DNA of 64,000 nt from Marchantia polymorpha subsp. ruderalis (taxonomy: Eukaryota; Streptophyta; Marchantiopsida; Marchantiales; Marchantiaceae): assembly GCA_037833965.1 (NCBI GenBank), contig AP031357.1:8266001-8330000 (forward strand). The letters run 5' to 3'. A program made the position numbers and the translations under genes. A model generated the notes under the pieces. It was not told where the DNA came from and did not search any database. It saw nothing but the letters and a program-made list of their open reading frames with translations. Every line of letters starts with the position of its first letter. Position 1 is the stretch's first letter. Positions 50,214 through 62,204 of this stretch are shown in pieces.

Positions 50214-50345
50214 AGCTCATTTGGGGCTAAGGTTGGTGGAAATACTAAACCCAGAGCCTGACTCGTTCGAGTCCCGGATGCGCCCAAGGAGGGGAACACC
50301 CTCGTATTTGGGATGCGGTTCCATTCACCGCAGGGCAGTGAAGGG
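50214..50345 (+). repeat. Possible tRNA-derived SINE fragment
   Basis: GTTCGAGTCC at 50265-50274 matches the RNA polymerase III B box, and AGCTCATTTGG at 50214-50224 is a weak A-box match about 40 nt upstream. The T-stem beside the B box does not pair, so this is not a functional tRNA. The following GC-rich stretch to about 50345 could be the SINE body. No poly(A) or T-rich tail or target duplication was confirmed. Confidence 0.25.
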
Positions 50346-50406
50346 TCATCTGTGCTCGAGCTCGAAAAATGCCGCCAAAAACAAGCGGAAAATGAAATAA
50401 ACATCT

Positions 50407-50430
50407 ATCGTGCTTTGGTCAAAGCACGAT
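50407..50430. repeat. Perfect palindrome, 11-bp arms, 2-nt spacer
   Basis: ATCGTGCTTTG at 50407-50417 and its exact reverse complement at 50420-50430, separated by GT. Confidence 0.9.
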
Positions 50431-53400
50431 AAAAGAACCAAACCCCGAACGAAGAATATCGGCTTGGGCTGCGATTCTTCCACCACTCGTACTCGATCTA
50501 GGACTCCTACGATGATCGAGTCATCGGCATGCCATGAGCGAAAATGGCGATGATCCATCACTGCCCATGCGTAGATTGGACGATACATTTCACATTTGCC
50601 ATGCCCACTAGCTCCATGATGAGGCGCTCACCACTTGACGTTGGCTCTTCCAAGTTCCCAAGGCAGCTATCAGATCAAAACATAAAATAAATCATAGGAT
50701 CAGATCGATCACGCTAGATCCTAAGGCAGTGACGTCTGCCTAATCCTCTGGTCTACGTCCTCCTGTTATAGTACTGCGCTGAGCCTTTAATGACGTGAGA
50801 GCTCTTCTTTGACCACTTGCTGCCCAGAGAGATTATTGAAGTATGTACCGGCAAAGCCCATGTTAGAACTAGCAAGCTGTTTTAGTATTACGGAATTTTT
50901 GATGGTAAGGGCATTCATTTTTTTAATCCGCATCTGTGCTATTTTCCATTTGATATTTGTTTAGGGTTACTGATTTTCGTTGTGATGAATCTTGGAAGGA
51001 ATGAGCTTTGGTTGAAACATCTGGTACTTATTGCATGTTACTCACAAACACACAAAAGTATATGTTGACGAAAACCAGGAAATCATTTGAACAAATGATT
51101 TAGGGATGTGAAAGCCGACAATTTGAGGAAAAGGCCGAACTCAAAAATCGGAGAGAAAAAAACAATAAGATGAAGGAACGTAAGTGTAAATCAAAGGAAT
51201 GGGTATGTTTTTCGTCCTACGAAGAGCACATTCTTCGAACCCGAATAATCTTTTATCGATTGCTCTAATTGCCCCATCATACCCTATTGATTTCATCCCT
51301 GTGTAATAATAATCTGGGACTTTCTCTCCTCTCACCTCTTGTAGAGAGCAGAGTGCATGTGCCCGCGGTCCACACTCTTCGGTCTTCATTGAGATTTCCA
51401 TGTACTGTCTATGTTCCTTCCTTTGTGGAAGACCTAGACAACCCGTTCTAAAGTAGCGAAGTCAATACGAAGAAACACAAGGAGTCATGCACGAGATTCC
51501 CTTCTCCACTATAGCATCAATCGAAATAGAAGCGCGTGACCGAATCAGTCCGGCCGACTCCCATTAACCTAATTCATTTAATATGGGTCACTAATGCATT
51601 CGATCTTAACGTAATTTGTTGCATATAATTATCTTGAAACCGACTTCCAGTTTCAGAAAACTGTCAGTTAAGAAGACGGAAAAGGTCCTAGACAAGCCTA
51701 GAAAATCGGGTCCAGGTGGAAATCGTAGCATAGTTTGCAAGTAACGGGATATTATGGATATAATAATTGGGGTATCTTGACAATTCAGAAGAGTAGGTCT
51801 TCACAATTTCGTCGGAACGAAGAAACTAGGTCCAACATGAAGAACATAGGATTCAAAAGGTCAGACGGAGAGGGGGCGGATATGGTCAAGAGGAGAATGC
51901 CCACCTTACAATTGGACTATTCTCTCGTGAGATTATCCACATCATTGTTAATGATGTCGGGGCATTTCAGGAGATCGAGAAGGCTCATATTTTTGGACCA
52001 GTGTGGAAGTAGTCCTATCTACGTCCCGACTTCAGACTCCCCGAAGGTGTAGTGACCCTGGACAGTCTTGAGCTGCTGTTGTCCTCTTTGGGGACATCGT
52101 GAGGGTCGGTGCAATTCCATTATTTACCCGTGACGGGACTGAAAGTCGCTGGTGACATACAGAACATTTCCTTCGACGGAAAGTCTAAGACCGGCTATAA
52201 TGTAGATGTCATTATCACGTGGTTTTATTTTGTTCTTCACGTTTCATTTCCGGTGTGTCGGGGGGTGCGCATATGGTCAATTCTAGGGAGAGCCAGGGGC
52301 GTCCCACAGACCTACCGTCTAAACGTTATTCAGAAATTGGGAATTAAATTATAGAAATTCGTTCCTGTTAGTATCTTACTTGTACAATATTTACAAGCAA
52401 GTTTCCGAGGAACCTCCCATATGTGCCATATGTTTGGATGGAAACTCATGCGGCATGCGGCATGCGGACTAGTCGCCCGGATAGCTCACGCTCGAATAAA
52501 CGTGTAGCAAGGAGGCTCGAAAGGGACGACATCTTTGACTTTCAATGAAGAAATCTCACATTCATCAGGAGAATCAACATGCACACAAAATGTGACCCTT
52601 CTGGGGATCCTGTAAGATTCAGCAATCATAATCTTCGTATTAGGTACTGACAGTCTGAGTCAGCGAACCTTCAATATATCCACTTTGCTCGAATCATTCT
52701 GTGCTGCAGTTACAGTCAATATTTTGAACTCTATCTCTGACATTCGGTACGATATGAAGGAAGCTGAGATGTACATTCAATCAGCGTCCACACTTACACA
52801 TTTGATATCGTTTCGTGCTCATAAGTGAGAATAGGTAAAATTTGAAACCAGTTTAGCTCGCATTAGTGAGCCAAACATCATGTTCAAGGAAAGTCGTTTA
52901 GGAGAATTCATAATCGTCCCAATGCATTCCTAGAGTCAGCATTATTTCTGGAAACGACCAAAAAAATTGTCTTTATTAACCCCATTATCTCTTTCATTGA
53001 AGAAAAGCATTCCATGGTCAGAAAAAATAATATATTGATGCGTCATATTAGACTCCACAAGAGAAAGGTGTTATGTAGCAGTTTAGTCCAAATCGAGTGT
53101 CCGTCCGTGATTAGTGAATACAATGTAGTGTAAACCACCTGGAGTGGTTATTATTTCTACAGTATAAAAATAAAATATAAGCTTTATTTGGGTTAGAAAT
53201 GTAAAATTTATCTCATAAATGTGAACTTATGCTTTCTGTACATCAAATTGAAGGGCACATAATTATAGAGAAACTTCAAACAACAATCAAGGGTTGATAC
53301 TAAAGTTTTGGTCCTTTCAACCGACTAAGAGGCAGCGAACTGCGATATTCATCGATAATCTAATTAACCGCTATGATTTATAAAGAGCCACTCTATTAGT

Positions 53401-55552
53401 GTGAACGAATAAAGTATCTGATAATATAAATATTAGTAACCCGATTGGTGCATATAGACCTCATCCTTTCAGAATGACAATTTATACAGTATATTAGTTG
53501 TTGGTGCATATTGGTGTAGTTTTACAATGATGCTGAAGGGTCACAAAAAGTCCGTCATCGTATGGATATGTCTTCTGAGCATAACATGATGCCTTGTGCA
53601 TGATAGAGTATCATCTCACTGCATTTTGCCTACTTCATCAAGCTAAGAAGAGACAAGCTATACTAAATATAATTAGTAAATGCAAACACACGAGAAAATC
53701 CCAGCCACAAGTACGATTCGAAGAACAGTATGCTGAAACCAATGAGCGATAAACACAGGTACACGTGTTGAATGACTGGTGGGAGACATGGAACTTGGAG
53801 CCATATCAATAAGTTGCAAGTTGTCAATGGCTGGATAGATTCAAGGAGCCGTGTTACGCAATCCTGGCCGAAGATGAAGAGAAATACGTAACAGGGTGAA
53901 CAGAGACACATTCATATTTATACGTACCAAAGTGAACCAATTTACCGTTGTTTAACCGCCGGATGTCTAAACTCAAAGTAACGGGGTCGATGAAAGTGGT
54001 CATAAAACACAAGTTTTATTCATTCTATTGTATTGGTTATAATAAGAACTCTTGCGTTGGAATAATAAATCTTCTTTTTTGAAATGTTTGATTATTATTT
54101 GGAAAGTTCGATGTTATGATATTCAATGCTTTAGCTATCCTTCTTTTATCTCTTTACAATGAGCACAAGTAAAAATAAATATATTTTCCACATATATTTC
54201 ATGGAACGTTCGTCTTGTTTCTAAACTTGGATTTATCGGGTGATATTTCTCATTTTCATGAGTACTAGCCGATGTCACGCCTTTGGTTTATTAGGATATT
54301 CCTTATTTTCTATTCTCTCTTTGCTATATTCTGAAGTGCTGTCCAATCACAAAAAGTGCAGTCGAGATAGGATAGGGAAGAAGTACAACAGACGTGGGAA
54401 TGTTGTTGATAGTCAGTATAAATCGTTTGGCTATGACGATTCGTAGATATGCAAAGTTATCTGCAACTCGAACTATGGGAACTCAACACATAACCCACAA
54501 AAGCTTCCAAACCCAAGGTCACCTGCTCTTGAGCGCTTTTGGAAGCCACTTCCGAGTCCCCACAAACGTCACGGAGGGACGCTTGCATGGACGCCTTGCA
54601 TGGCTCGCTCGTACCCCACCACCACCCAGAGGACATTTGGTAGGTATTTCGAGAAAAGGGACATGAAGATAGACACACTACTGATAGCAGCCCTTTGTTG
54701 CCCGAGAGATTACATCAACGGAGGTTACAATCACCAGATTGTGTCACGTCAACCGCAGCAGCGATTTGACCCCAACCATTCGCGAATAACTGTTTTTGGC
54801 AATATTCATATTATCCTGTTATTTTGGATCGATAGCGGTTGAAACAGGGGGAATCCGTTGACGAGAAGAATAAAGTAACGCAGCAGGAGTCAGGGCTGCC
54901 CTCGTCACTCTTGCTCCGATGGACGGATGGATGGAGCTTCGGCATGTTAGGTCGTCGAAATACATCCCACGACGCGGCACCCTTGTCATCCATGGATGGA
55001 GGTGGAGATGGGAAGGGCACGAGTAATTCAGTGAAAAGGACGGGAACACCCTTTCCATGATTTCCATGTGAAAACGTAGGGTTAACATGAGCTTAGGAAT
55101 AGGTTCAAATAGGATCTCAATACAAAATAATTCACATATTATATATATGTGAGAAACATTTAGGTCAAACTGTTTAACAAATTCCTCTTCCACTGATCAC
55201 ACTAGGTTGTGCTTTATGAGAAACATGCTGATGTTAATAGGTCACACTCTAACGTAAAAAGAATGATACCTCATGCCACTTAGTACAGTGGCGTTAGAGC
55301 ATTCGCTATTTGACATGTCAAAGTCAACTCCTTAGATGAAAGTAACCAAAAAAATTACCTTTGTGTGTCACCGCCCATCAAGAAATGGAAAGTCACTCCT
55401 TTGAAACTGCTCACGCTTCTCACTCAGGATAATAAAACATCACTGTCAATATTTGGGTCCCCAAACAGGTTCATACTTACTTCAACCTCAGTCGATTGCA
55501 AGACATATCACATCCAAGTGAGACCCATTCTCATGAGCCCGAACAAAAACAT
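50431..55552. other. Gene-poor spacer with unassigned short frames
   Basis: No recognised gene. A 105-codon plus-strand frame at 51735-52052 and other short frames lack family motifs. A palindrome with 10-bp arms lies at 51080-51101. The region 52.9-54.2 kb is AT-rich. A short GGAT repeat occurs near 54923. Confidence 0.45.
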
Positions 55553-55909
55553 GAGACCAATCATCAAGCATCCGAACAGGTAACAAGTGAACACTTCACG
55601 TAAATTTTTTTCATGCATTAAGTGCTCACTTTAATCACTCTTATGTAATTTAATTTATGTATGTATAATTTATATCGCGTTAATGAATATATTAATAGAT
55701 TAATTCAATAATTTTAGCCCTATATTTTGAATAAAATGAGACCTTTCATCAAGCATCCCAATAGGTAACAAGTGAACACTTCACGTAAATGTTTTTCATG
55801 CATTAAGTGTTCACTTTAATCACTCTTATGTAATTTAATCTATATAAGTTTAATATATATCGCGTTAATTAATATATTATTAATTTAATTTAGTTATTTC
55901 AGACCTATT
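55553..55909. repeat. Diverged tandem duplication, about 185-bp period
   Basis: Copies at about 55553-55737 and 55738-55909 share a nearly identical core (AGTGAACACTTCACGTAAAT, then TTTTTCATGCATTAAGTG) and diverge in their AT-rich second halves. A partial earlier copy may begin near 55521. The core contains a short inverted motif (AGTGAACACTTCACGT). Confidence 0.85.
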
Positions 55910-56798
55910 CTTATCATACATAATTTAATTAAGTAAGTATAAACCGGTGTGAAATAATAAATCCGAATAGTTTGGAACGGAGGTACAGAACCCCAACATG
56001 CACACTTGCTAATGGAGTAAAAGGCGGAGCAAGTTTATCCATTGGAGGAGAAGGGGGTGGAGGAAGCATGACGGAGAAGCAAGTCGCCGAACATATCCCC
56101 ACGACGGGACGGGAAGGAAAGTCCCCGCCAGCCCGCCCGCCCGCCCGCCGGAGGCCGGCGTCCTGGTCGCGGCAGCATCTCGCTCTCCCGCGTTCTGCGA
56201 GAGCCTATGGAAGCTCCCATGGGAGGGCAGTGACTGACAAGAGGGCGCGGGGCACCTGGCCCCGTCATCCACCTCTCCCTCGGGGATAGCAGAGGCGACT
56301 CTGTCGGTCTGTCTGTCTGTCTGCTTGCTGCTACTGCTGCTGCTGCTATTCGAGCCCATGTCCACTGGCAGGCTTCGATCTTGCGCGCACTTTTGAGGTG
56401 AGTGCTCGACGACGCGTTGATGCAAAGATTCGTCGGTGGAAGTGGCATGGGAAGATAGGCGCGAGGAGGAGGAGGAGGAGGAGGAAGTAGTCGAAGCAGG
56501 TCCGGTGGTCGTGCTGGGGCTCTCTCCGATCATTTTGATGCTCGGTCGGCGGAGAAATGTGCAGGGCCGAGTGGATCAAGTCAAGGAATGCCGAGGGGAC
56601 CGCATTTGATTGAAATAGTCGGAGTGTTTCGTCAGGGGAGTGGGAGGTTTTGTGAGGCCTGTAGTGGAAGCGCAGCAGCGAGTGGTGGTGGCGGCGTCGG
56701 TTTTGGTTTGAACGCGTACGAGGACCTCCGGACGTAGAGCTGGTTTTGTTAGTGCGTGGGCATTGGTTTAATTTGGTGGTGTGGAGAAGGTGAACGAA
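55910..56798. promoter_or_regulatory. GC-rich upstream region and probable 5' UTR of plastid PGI
   Basis: Immediately upstream of the PGI start codon, the sequence switches from AT-rich to GC-rich at about 55.97 kb. It carries several simple repeats: CCCG at 56131-56150, GTCT at about 56306-56323, CTG at about 56327-56347 and GGA at 56463-56485. Open frames over it on the minus strand are low-complexity and not credible genes. Position and composition suggest promoter plus 5' UTR; no TATA box was identified. Confidence 0.5.
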
Positions 56799-59700
56799 AT
56801 GGCGTGCATATCATCGCGCCTGTCGGTCTCGCCGAATTTCTCAGGCCTGCGAAAAGCGCTCCCGTCTACCTCCACTTCTTCTACAACCGTTTCTGTGTCG
56901 AGCTCGGGTTCGGAAGGAAGTTATGCTGCGGGCAGATTATCTCTGCAAGTGGTGGCGAGTGCCAAAAGATTTCCCGCGTCGTCCACGCCCTCGAGTCCCA
57001 GTCAAACTCCTCCTGTGAATGCCATTAGTAGCAAGGTGCCTGAGGAATTGGTTTCGACCTCTGCGCTGCCAACGAAGCCCGTGTTGGAGACTGATCCTCT
57101 CAAGCTTTGGCAAAGATACCTCGAATGGCTGTATCAGGACAAGGACATTGGAATCGAAATAGATGTGAGCAGAATCGGGTTCACAGACGAGTATCTGGCG
57201 ATGATGCGACCCAAACTTGACCAAGCATTTCGTGCCATGGCAGACCTGGAAGGTGGTTCCATTGCGAACCCGGACGAGGGACGAATGGTCGGGCATTACT
57301 GGCTTCGTAAGCCCGAGCTTGCGCCCACAGCGTATCTTCAAAAGCAAATTGTGCAGACAATTGAGAGTGTCCAAAGTTTTGCCAAGGACGTGATTTCTGG
57401 GAAGGTGAGGGACTCTGCCGTAGGAAGAGATGCTATGCACTTTGTGGGTCCGAAGGACGCTCAACCTATCGGGTCGGGCCTTACGTGCCATCCCGCTCTC
57501 GCCCCCCGCCCCCCGGACCTGCCTGCGCAACTTTCTTGAACCGATAGGAGATTTGTATTTCGTCTCGGAGAGCCCTATGCGAGGAAATCTTGCACGTACG
57601 GTTCGGAGGGAGGCCACCCAAGCATGAGAAATGTTTTTTCCCCTTCGCACCCCCCCCCCCCCCCCCCATATTCTGCGTTCAGGCACCGCAGTTGTATCAA
57701 TCAGTGACTGCGAGTCAAGAAACCTTCAGGCGTTTTTGAATCTCTTGACAGGAATTATCCTCAGAGTCGTTAGTTTCATTTCCTTGTCAAAGTCCATCGC
57801 GTTGATTTTCAAAGTCTTGCATGGTGGACCGGTTCGTGTCTCTAGAAAAATGGTCTGAACTGCATGTTGTATTCGTGGGACAGTACGATGCTGCTTCGAG
57901 ACAGGCCAAGACTCATCTCCCGCATTCCTTGCCTTCCTCTGCCGCTTGAACCATGGAAAGTTCTTTTCCAACAATGCGGTGTTTAAGATTTACCTAATCT
58001 TCCTTACCACTTACTCTTTATGTCCATCATCCAAACCTGACTGTTGATCTTGCGACCGTCTTCATCATCCCAGATACTTCGGCTCCTCTCAGTTTCATAA
58101 TTTAAAGATGGGACATAGGCAGTTAACACCCAAGAGCCGAGGATTTTTCGCATACCTTCAAACTGCGAGTATTATGTCTAAAGGACAATCTTCACAGAAA
58201 CAGTGCTCGGTTTTAGTCCTAAGTACACCGATTTCTTGAATGAGCGGCGGGAATCATCTGAGTAAAAATTATCCAAGTCGGCGTTTCAACCTTGACATCC
58301 ACAGCATATCGCGTATGCTAGGTGGTCACTCTGGGGAAGAATCTACACTTATGGTGAAGGAAAGATGCGCTGTCGTCTAGAGATTTTCTTTCATTTTTTA
58401 CATGAGGAATGTTGAATTCCCATTCTTGCGTGTTTTTTACAGATCAAACCGCCACCTTGTCCAAATGGGCGTTTCACACAAATATTGTCCGTGGGTATTG
58501 GAGGTTCTGCGTTGGGTCCGCAGTTTGTGGCTGAAGCATTGGCTCCCGATAATCCCCCCTTGAAGGTTTGATAAACCTTAGGAATTGTTTTATGTGTATT
58601 TTGTGTCTCCGTCGACTACTCGTCATATCCGTGGTTGCTTGTAGTTTATGTGACTGAATTATAGCCAGATAACAGTGAGAGGTTGTGTGTCCTGGGATTT
58701 TTGTCAGTACTTCAAATCAAACCGATGTTTGCGTTTTCAAAGCTGAAGCAGTTTTTGACTTGTTTTCGACGTCTATTTACCTCTGCAGTTGCGATTCATC
58801 GATAACACAGATCCAGCTGGTATCGACCATCAAATAGCCCAGCTGGGACCTGAGTTGTCATCTACCCTCGTTGTTGTGATCTCGAAGGTGAGTTCGTCTT
58901 TACATTGAGACTCAATGGCCTCATGTCATTTCGTAGCAGTTGTTGGGAGTATCAAAAGGTTCTCAGTCACGAGGCCTTAAAGCTATGAAGGAGCTTCTGT
59001 CACATGTGTATATGAGCATAGTGCTTGTGACAGACTGCCCACACGTCTTCCGTGCGGCCATCTACTGACTCGTTTCTGAACTGCAGAGCGGTGGAACCCC
59101 TGAGACTCGTAATGGTCTTTTGGAGGTACAAAGGGCATTCCGAGAGAAGGGCTTGGACTTTTCAAAGCAGGTGGGGCCTTTGCCTGCACACAGCAGTTTT
59201 CGTGTTCGTCTCTGTTATAAACTTTCCGCATTTTAACAGTATTAATGTACTTGAGGTGAAGAACTCATATCATGAGTCGAAAGGTCATTGAAATTCACCG
59301 GTGCTGGTTCAGAGACTTTGCCCCTTTTCCTGACGCCTAGCCACTGAATGTATTATTGGTCACCTGACTTGGTCATATTGGTACGCACCCTTCTAAAGCG
59401 CTTGTTCTTATTCAGGAACTAATGCTTCTTGATGTGATACAGGGCGTGGCCATCACTCAAGAAAATTCGCTCTTAGACAATACTGCTAGAATTGAGGGCT
59501 GGTTGGCCAGGTTTCCCATGTATGACTGGGTTGGTGGGCGAACATCAGAGATGTCTGCCGTAGGATTGCTCCCCGCCGCTCTTCAAGTACGTCGACTTCT
59601 AGTGTTCTTTGTGCCACCCTTTTGAACGCAAATTTTTGATACTGCAACTGTTCTTGTACACTTTGTCATGGTTCTCATCTGTACTTTTTTGTTAAACAGG

Positions 59701-62204
59701 GAATCGACATCCATGGAATGCTGGAGGGTGCACGACTTATGGATGAGACAACGAGAATACGAGACGTAAATTCTGGACTTCCTCTTTCGTCTGTTTGCAT
59801 TTGCAGTTCTTCGGCTTTCACTTGCAAATGTACAACGATTAGTCTGTTCACTTGAGATGATTTTAACCCCCCGTGTACGGTCTTGCAGCTCAAAACAAAC
59901 CCTGCAGCTCTTCTTGCTCTCAGCTGGTATTGGGCTACAGACGGCAATGGATCCAAGGTAGGAATATGTTCACCTCACATCCTGGTTGAGGTAGGAGCTT
60001 CTTGTAAGCTCCAGGTTTAGAGGCAATTAGTATGCCAGCACGTAACAAGATGCGGAATTTGATATATGCTTTTCGTTTATGACGGAGACTGTGCCTTTCG
60101 CAGGATATGGTGGTGCTGCCGTACAAAGATAGCTTGTTACTCTTTAGTCGTTACCTTCAACAGCTCGTGATGGAGAGTCTCGGAAAAGAGTATGACTTGG
60201 ATGGGAACCTGGTAAGCGGGAGTGAGGAAGTCATCGCACCACATGAGGGCGGTCAATCATGAGCATTTGGCTTGATATCAGCTGAATTTCTTATTTTTTG
60301 GCGCGGGTTGAAAGTTGCAATGGAAAGAGTCAGTAGAGGATCTTAGAAATGAAGTTTTGTTGCGTCCCTTTATATCGGTTCGATGTCCTGGTTTCACTAT
60401 AAACAGCGATATCTGCATGCAGGTCAATCAAGGTCTCGCTGTATATGGCAACAAGGGTAGTACAGACCAGCACGCGTAAGTACTTCTTTCTCTCTCGATG
60501 TGAGAAAATGTTCTATTGCTCGTATAACTTTTTAGATGGGAGGTGGACAAAGAGAAAATTCTCAGAAGTTTTGACTTCGTCCATGGAATATTGTCACGGT
60601 CCTTTCATATCTGAACTCGTTGTAGGACAAACTGTGTTGTGTTTACAGCTACATTCAGCAGCTGAGGGAAGGGGTCCCAAATTTTTTTGCCACATTCATA
60701 GAAGTGCTCAGGGACAGGCCCCCAGGTCATGACTGGGAGCTTGAGCCCGGTGTTACATGTGGAGACTACCTGTTTGGAATGCTTCAGGTAATATTCGTTC
60801 TCATGTGAGTCTGTTCAGGTACTTTTTTGTTTAAGGGAGGTCGTGGTTATGTCGTCTCTGAATGATAAACTTGTGAGGTCAGTTTTTTTGGTTTTTCTCC
60901 GTTCTTTGTTTCTGATGACCAGTGGACATAATCTTCTTCAGTGGACTTTCCTACTCGTTAGGTAGGCCCATTTGCTCCGTAAGGATGTGCCGTTGTCATA
61001 AGTACTGAATCACCGTGATACCACGTTTACCGTCTATACGCAGACTATTTCTTGAATAAAGTATCTGCAAAAGCGCTCAATCGCTGTATCGCATCTTGCA
61101 GGGCACAAGACAAGCTCTATATGCGAACAAGCGCGAGTCAATCACAGTCACTGTGAATGAAGTGAACCCAATCACTGTGGGCGCACTCATTGCTTTATAC
61201 GAGAGAGCCGTGGGCCTGTACGCGAGCCTTATTAACGTCAATGCTTACCACCAGCCCGGTGAGTGAATTGTTTCTTTGACCTGGAACACCTGAAATGTAT
61301 GTATAGCATCTTATCTCATTCGAGCGTGGGGATTTCAGATCTGGTCTGAAACCATCCCAAGATGACTTGAGATGTTCGAACATCTCAAGTATATGGTCCA
61401 TTTGCCTAGCTTTATGGTCCATTTTGTTAATACACGAGTATTGAGCACGAGTATTGATGTATGGTATATGTATATTTCGATAGCTACGACGCTTAAACTA
61501 GAATTCCGTTTACTCAACTCGAGAATAGATGTCGTGTCCAAAAAGAAAACTTCATGTTTTAGCCTACGCAGCAGGTGCCACTTTTCGTCACCATCAATTG
61601 GAAATGTCAGTTAAAATGTTTGTTATGTTTGTTTCGCCCTTAATACTCAACGAATATGTCACCTTTTCTGTTCTGTCGTATTAGGCGTGGAGGCGGGAAA
61701 GAAAGCTGCAGGCGAGGTGCTAGCTCTCCAGAAAAGAGTTCTATCGGTTTTGAATGACGCCAGGTTTGAATCCAATTCTCGGGACTTGGTGTTTCATTAC
61801 TCTCTTCTGACTTTGTCTAATTTGCTTCTTTCATCGATGCTTCATACGGACGTTGTTAGAGTGTGACGAGTCCTGTTGTTTCTCTCAGCTGTCAAGAACC
61901 AGTGGAACCTCTAACTCTGGAGCAGATCGCAACTCGAGCCCAAGCACCACACCAGGTCCGTGCAGAGAGTGCATTGGTTTGATCTTTTGTTGACTTTCGA
62001 TGGAATTAGTCAATTGACGATGCCGAGAGTTGTAAGACTCACTCAATTTGGACTTCGTATGCGCAGGTGGAAATGATCTACAAGATTGTGGCACACATGG
62101 TAGCAAATGACCGGGCATTGTTTGCTGAAGGCGACTGTGGATCGCCCAAAAGCGTTAAAGTCTTCACTGGTGAATGTAATGTAGAAGACCTTTATGGCCC
62201 CTAG
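56799..62204 (+). CDS. PGI1: Plastid glucose-6-phosphate isomerase, 14 exons
   Basis: Interconverts glucose 6-phosphate and fructose 6-phosphate in the plastid stroma, feeding starch synthesis. Exons: 56799-57404, 58443-58565, 58789-58887, 59087-59170, 59443-59586, 59700-59765, 59889-59957, 60104-60211, 60423-60475, 60649-60787, 61102-61258, 61685-61763, 61889-61955, 62067-62204. All borders are GT-AG, phases match, and the product is 643 aa. The ATG at 56799 is in good context and starts a Ser/Thr-rich transit peptide of roughly 60-80 residues (MACISSRLS...). Phosphate-binding GGSALGPQF starts at 222 and [12 protein letters not shown] at 275; VGGRTSEMS starts at 334. By alignment with animal PGI the catalytic residues are Glu421 (VMESLGK), His450 (STDQH) and Lys555 (VEAGKK), all present. 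The sequence is of the plastid type (Arabidopsis PGI1) rather than the cytosolic one. Intron 1 (1,038 bp) holds a group II intron relic and a C18 tract. Confidence 0.97.
57420..57627 (+). ncRNA. Group II intron relic (domain V) inside PGI intron 1
   Basis: Positions 57570-57604 fold as group II intron domain V. The lower helix pairs 57570-57577 with 57597-57604 (GAGCCCTA with TACGGTTC), and the AGC catalytic triad is at 57571-57573. A 2-nt CG bulge lies at 57595-57596. The upper helix pairs 57578-57583 with 57589-57594 and is capped by a GAAA-containing loop. The only departures are a C75-C599 mismatch and a loop one base too long. Upstream, CCTATCGG (57465-57472) can pair with CCGATAGG (57541-57548), as expected of a closing stem of a neighbouring domain. 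No clear domain VI and no maturase frame follow, so it is a fragment. Such introns live in plant organelles, so this is most likely nuclear-transferred mitochondrial or plastid DNA; the outer limits given are approximate. Confidence 0.78.
57650..57667. repeat. C18 homopolymer tract
   Basis: Eighteen consecutive C residues in PGI intron 1, just downstream of the group II relic. Length is prone to sequencing and assembly error. Confidence 0.85.
61365..61390. repeat. 26-bp perfect palindrome in PGI intron 11
   Basis: An uninterrupted, spacer-free palindrome (13-bp half ACTTGAGATGTTC). It lies in the intron between exons ending at 61258 and starting at 61685. Two short direct repeats follow immediately (ATGGTCCATTT and ACGAGTATTGA, each twice). 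Confidence 0.95.

Noticed and set aside
50265..50274. Possible tRNA gene from a TTCGAGTCC word
   Set aside because: The flanking T-stem does not pair and no acceptor stem or anticodon arm could be built; at best it is a SINE-like fragment.
56009..56533. Minus-strand open frame of 174 codons upstream of PGI
   Set aside because: It is made of Ser, Pro and Arg runs from GGA, CCCG and GTCT simple repeats in a GC-rich promoter-like region. No family motif or splice partner was seen.
56781..56798. Upstream in-frame extension of PGI (six codons before the ATG)
   Set aside because: It would begin with GTG; the ATG at 56799 has a good context and starts a typical transit peptide.
56937..57686. Minus-strand open frame of 249 codons
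   Set aside because: It is the antisense of PGI exon 1 and the start of intron 1, where the sense strand clearly encodes the enzyme.
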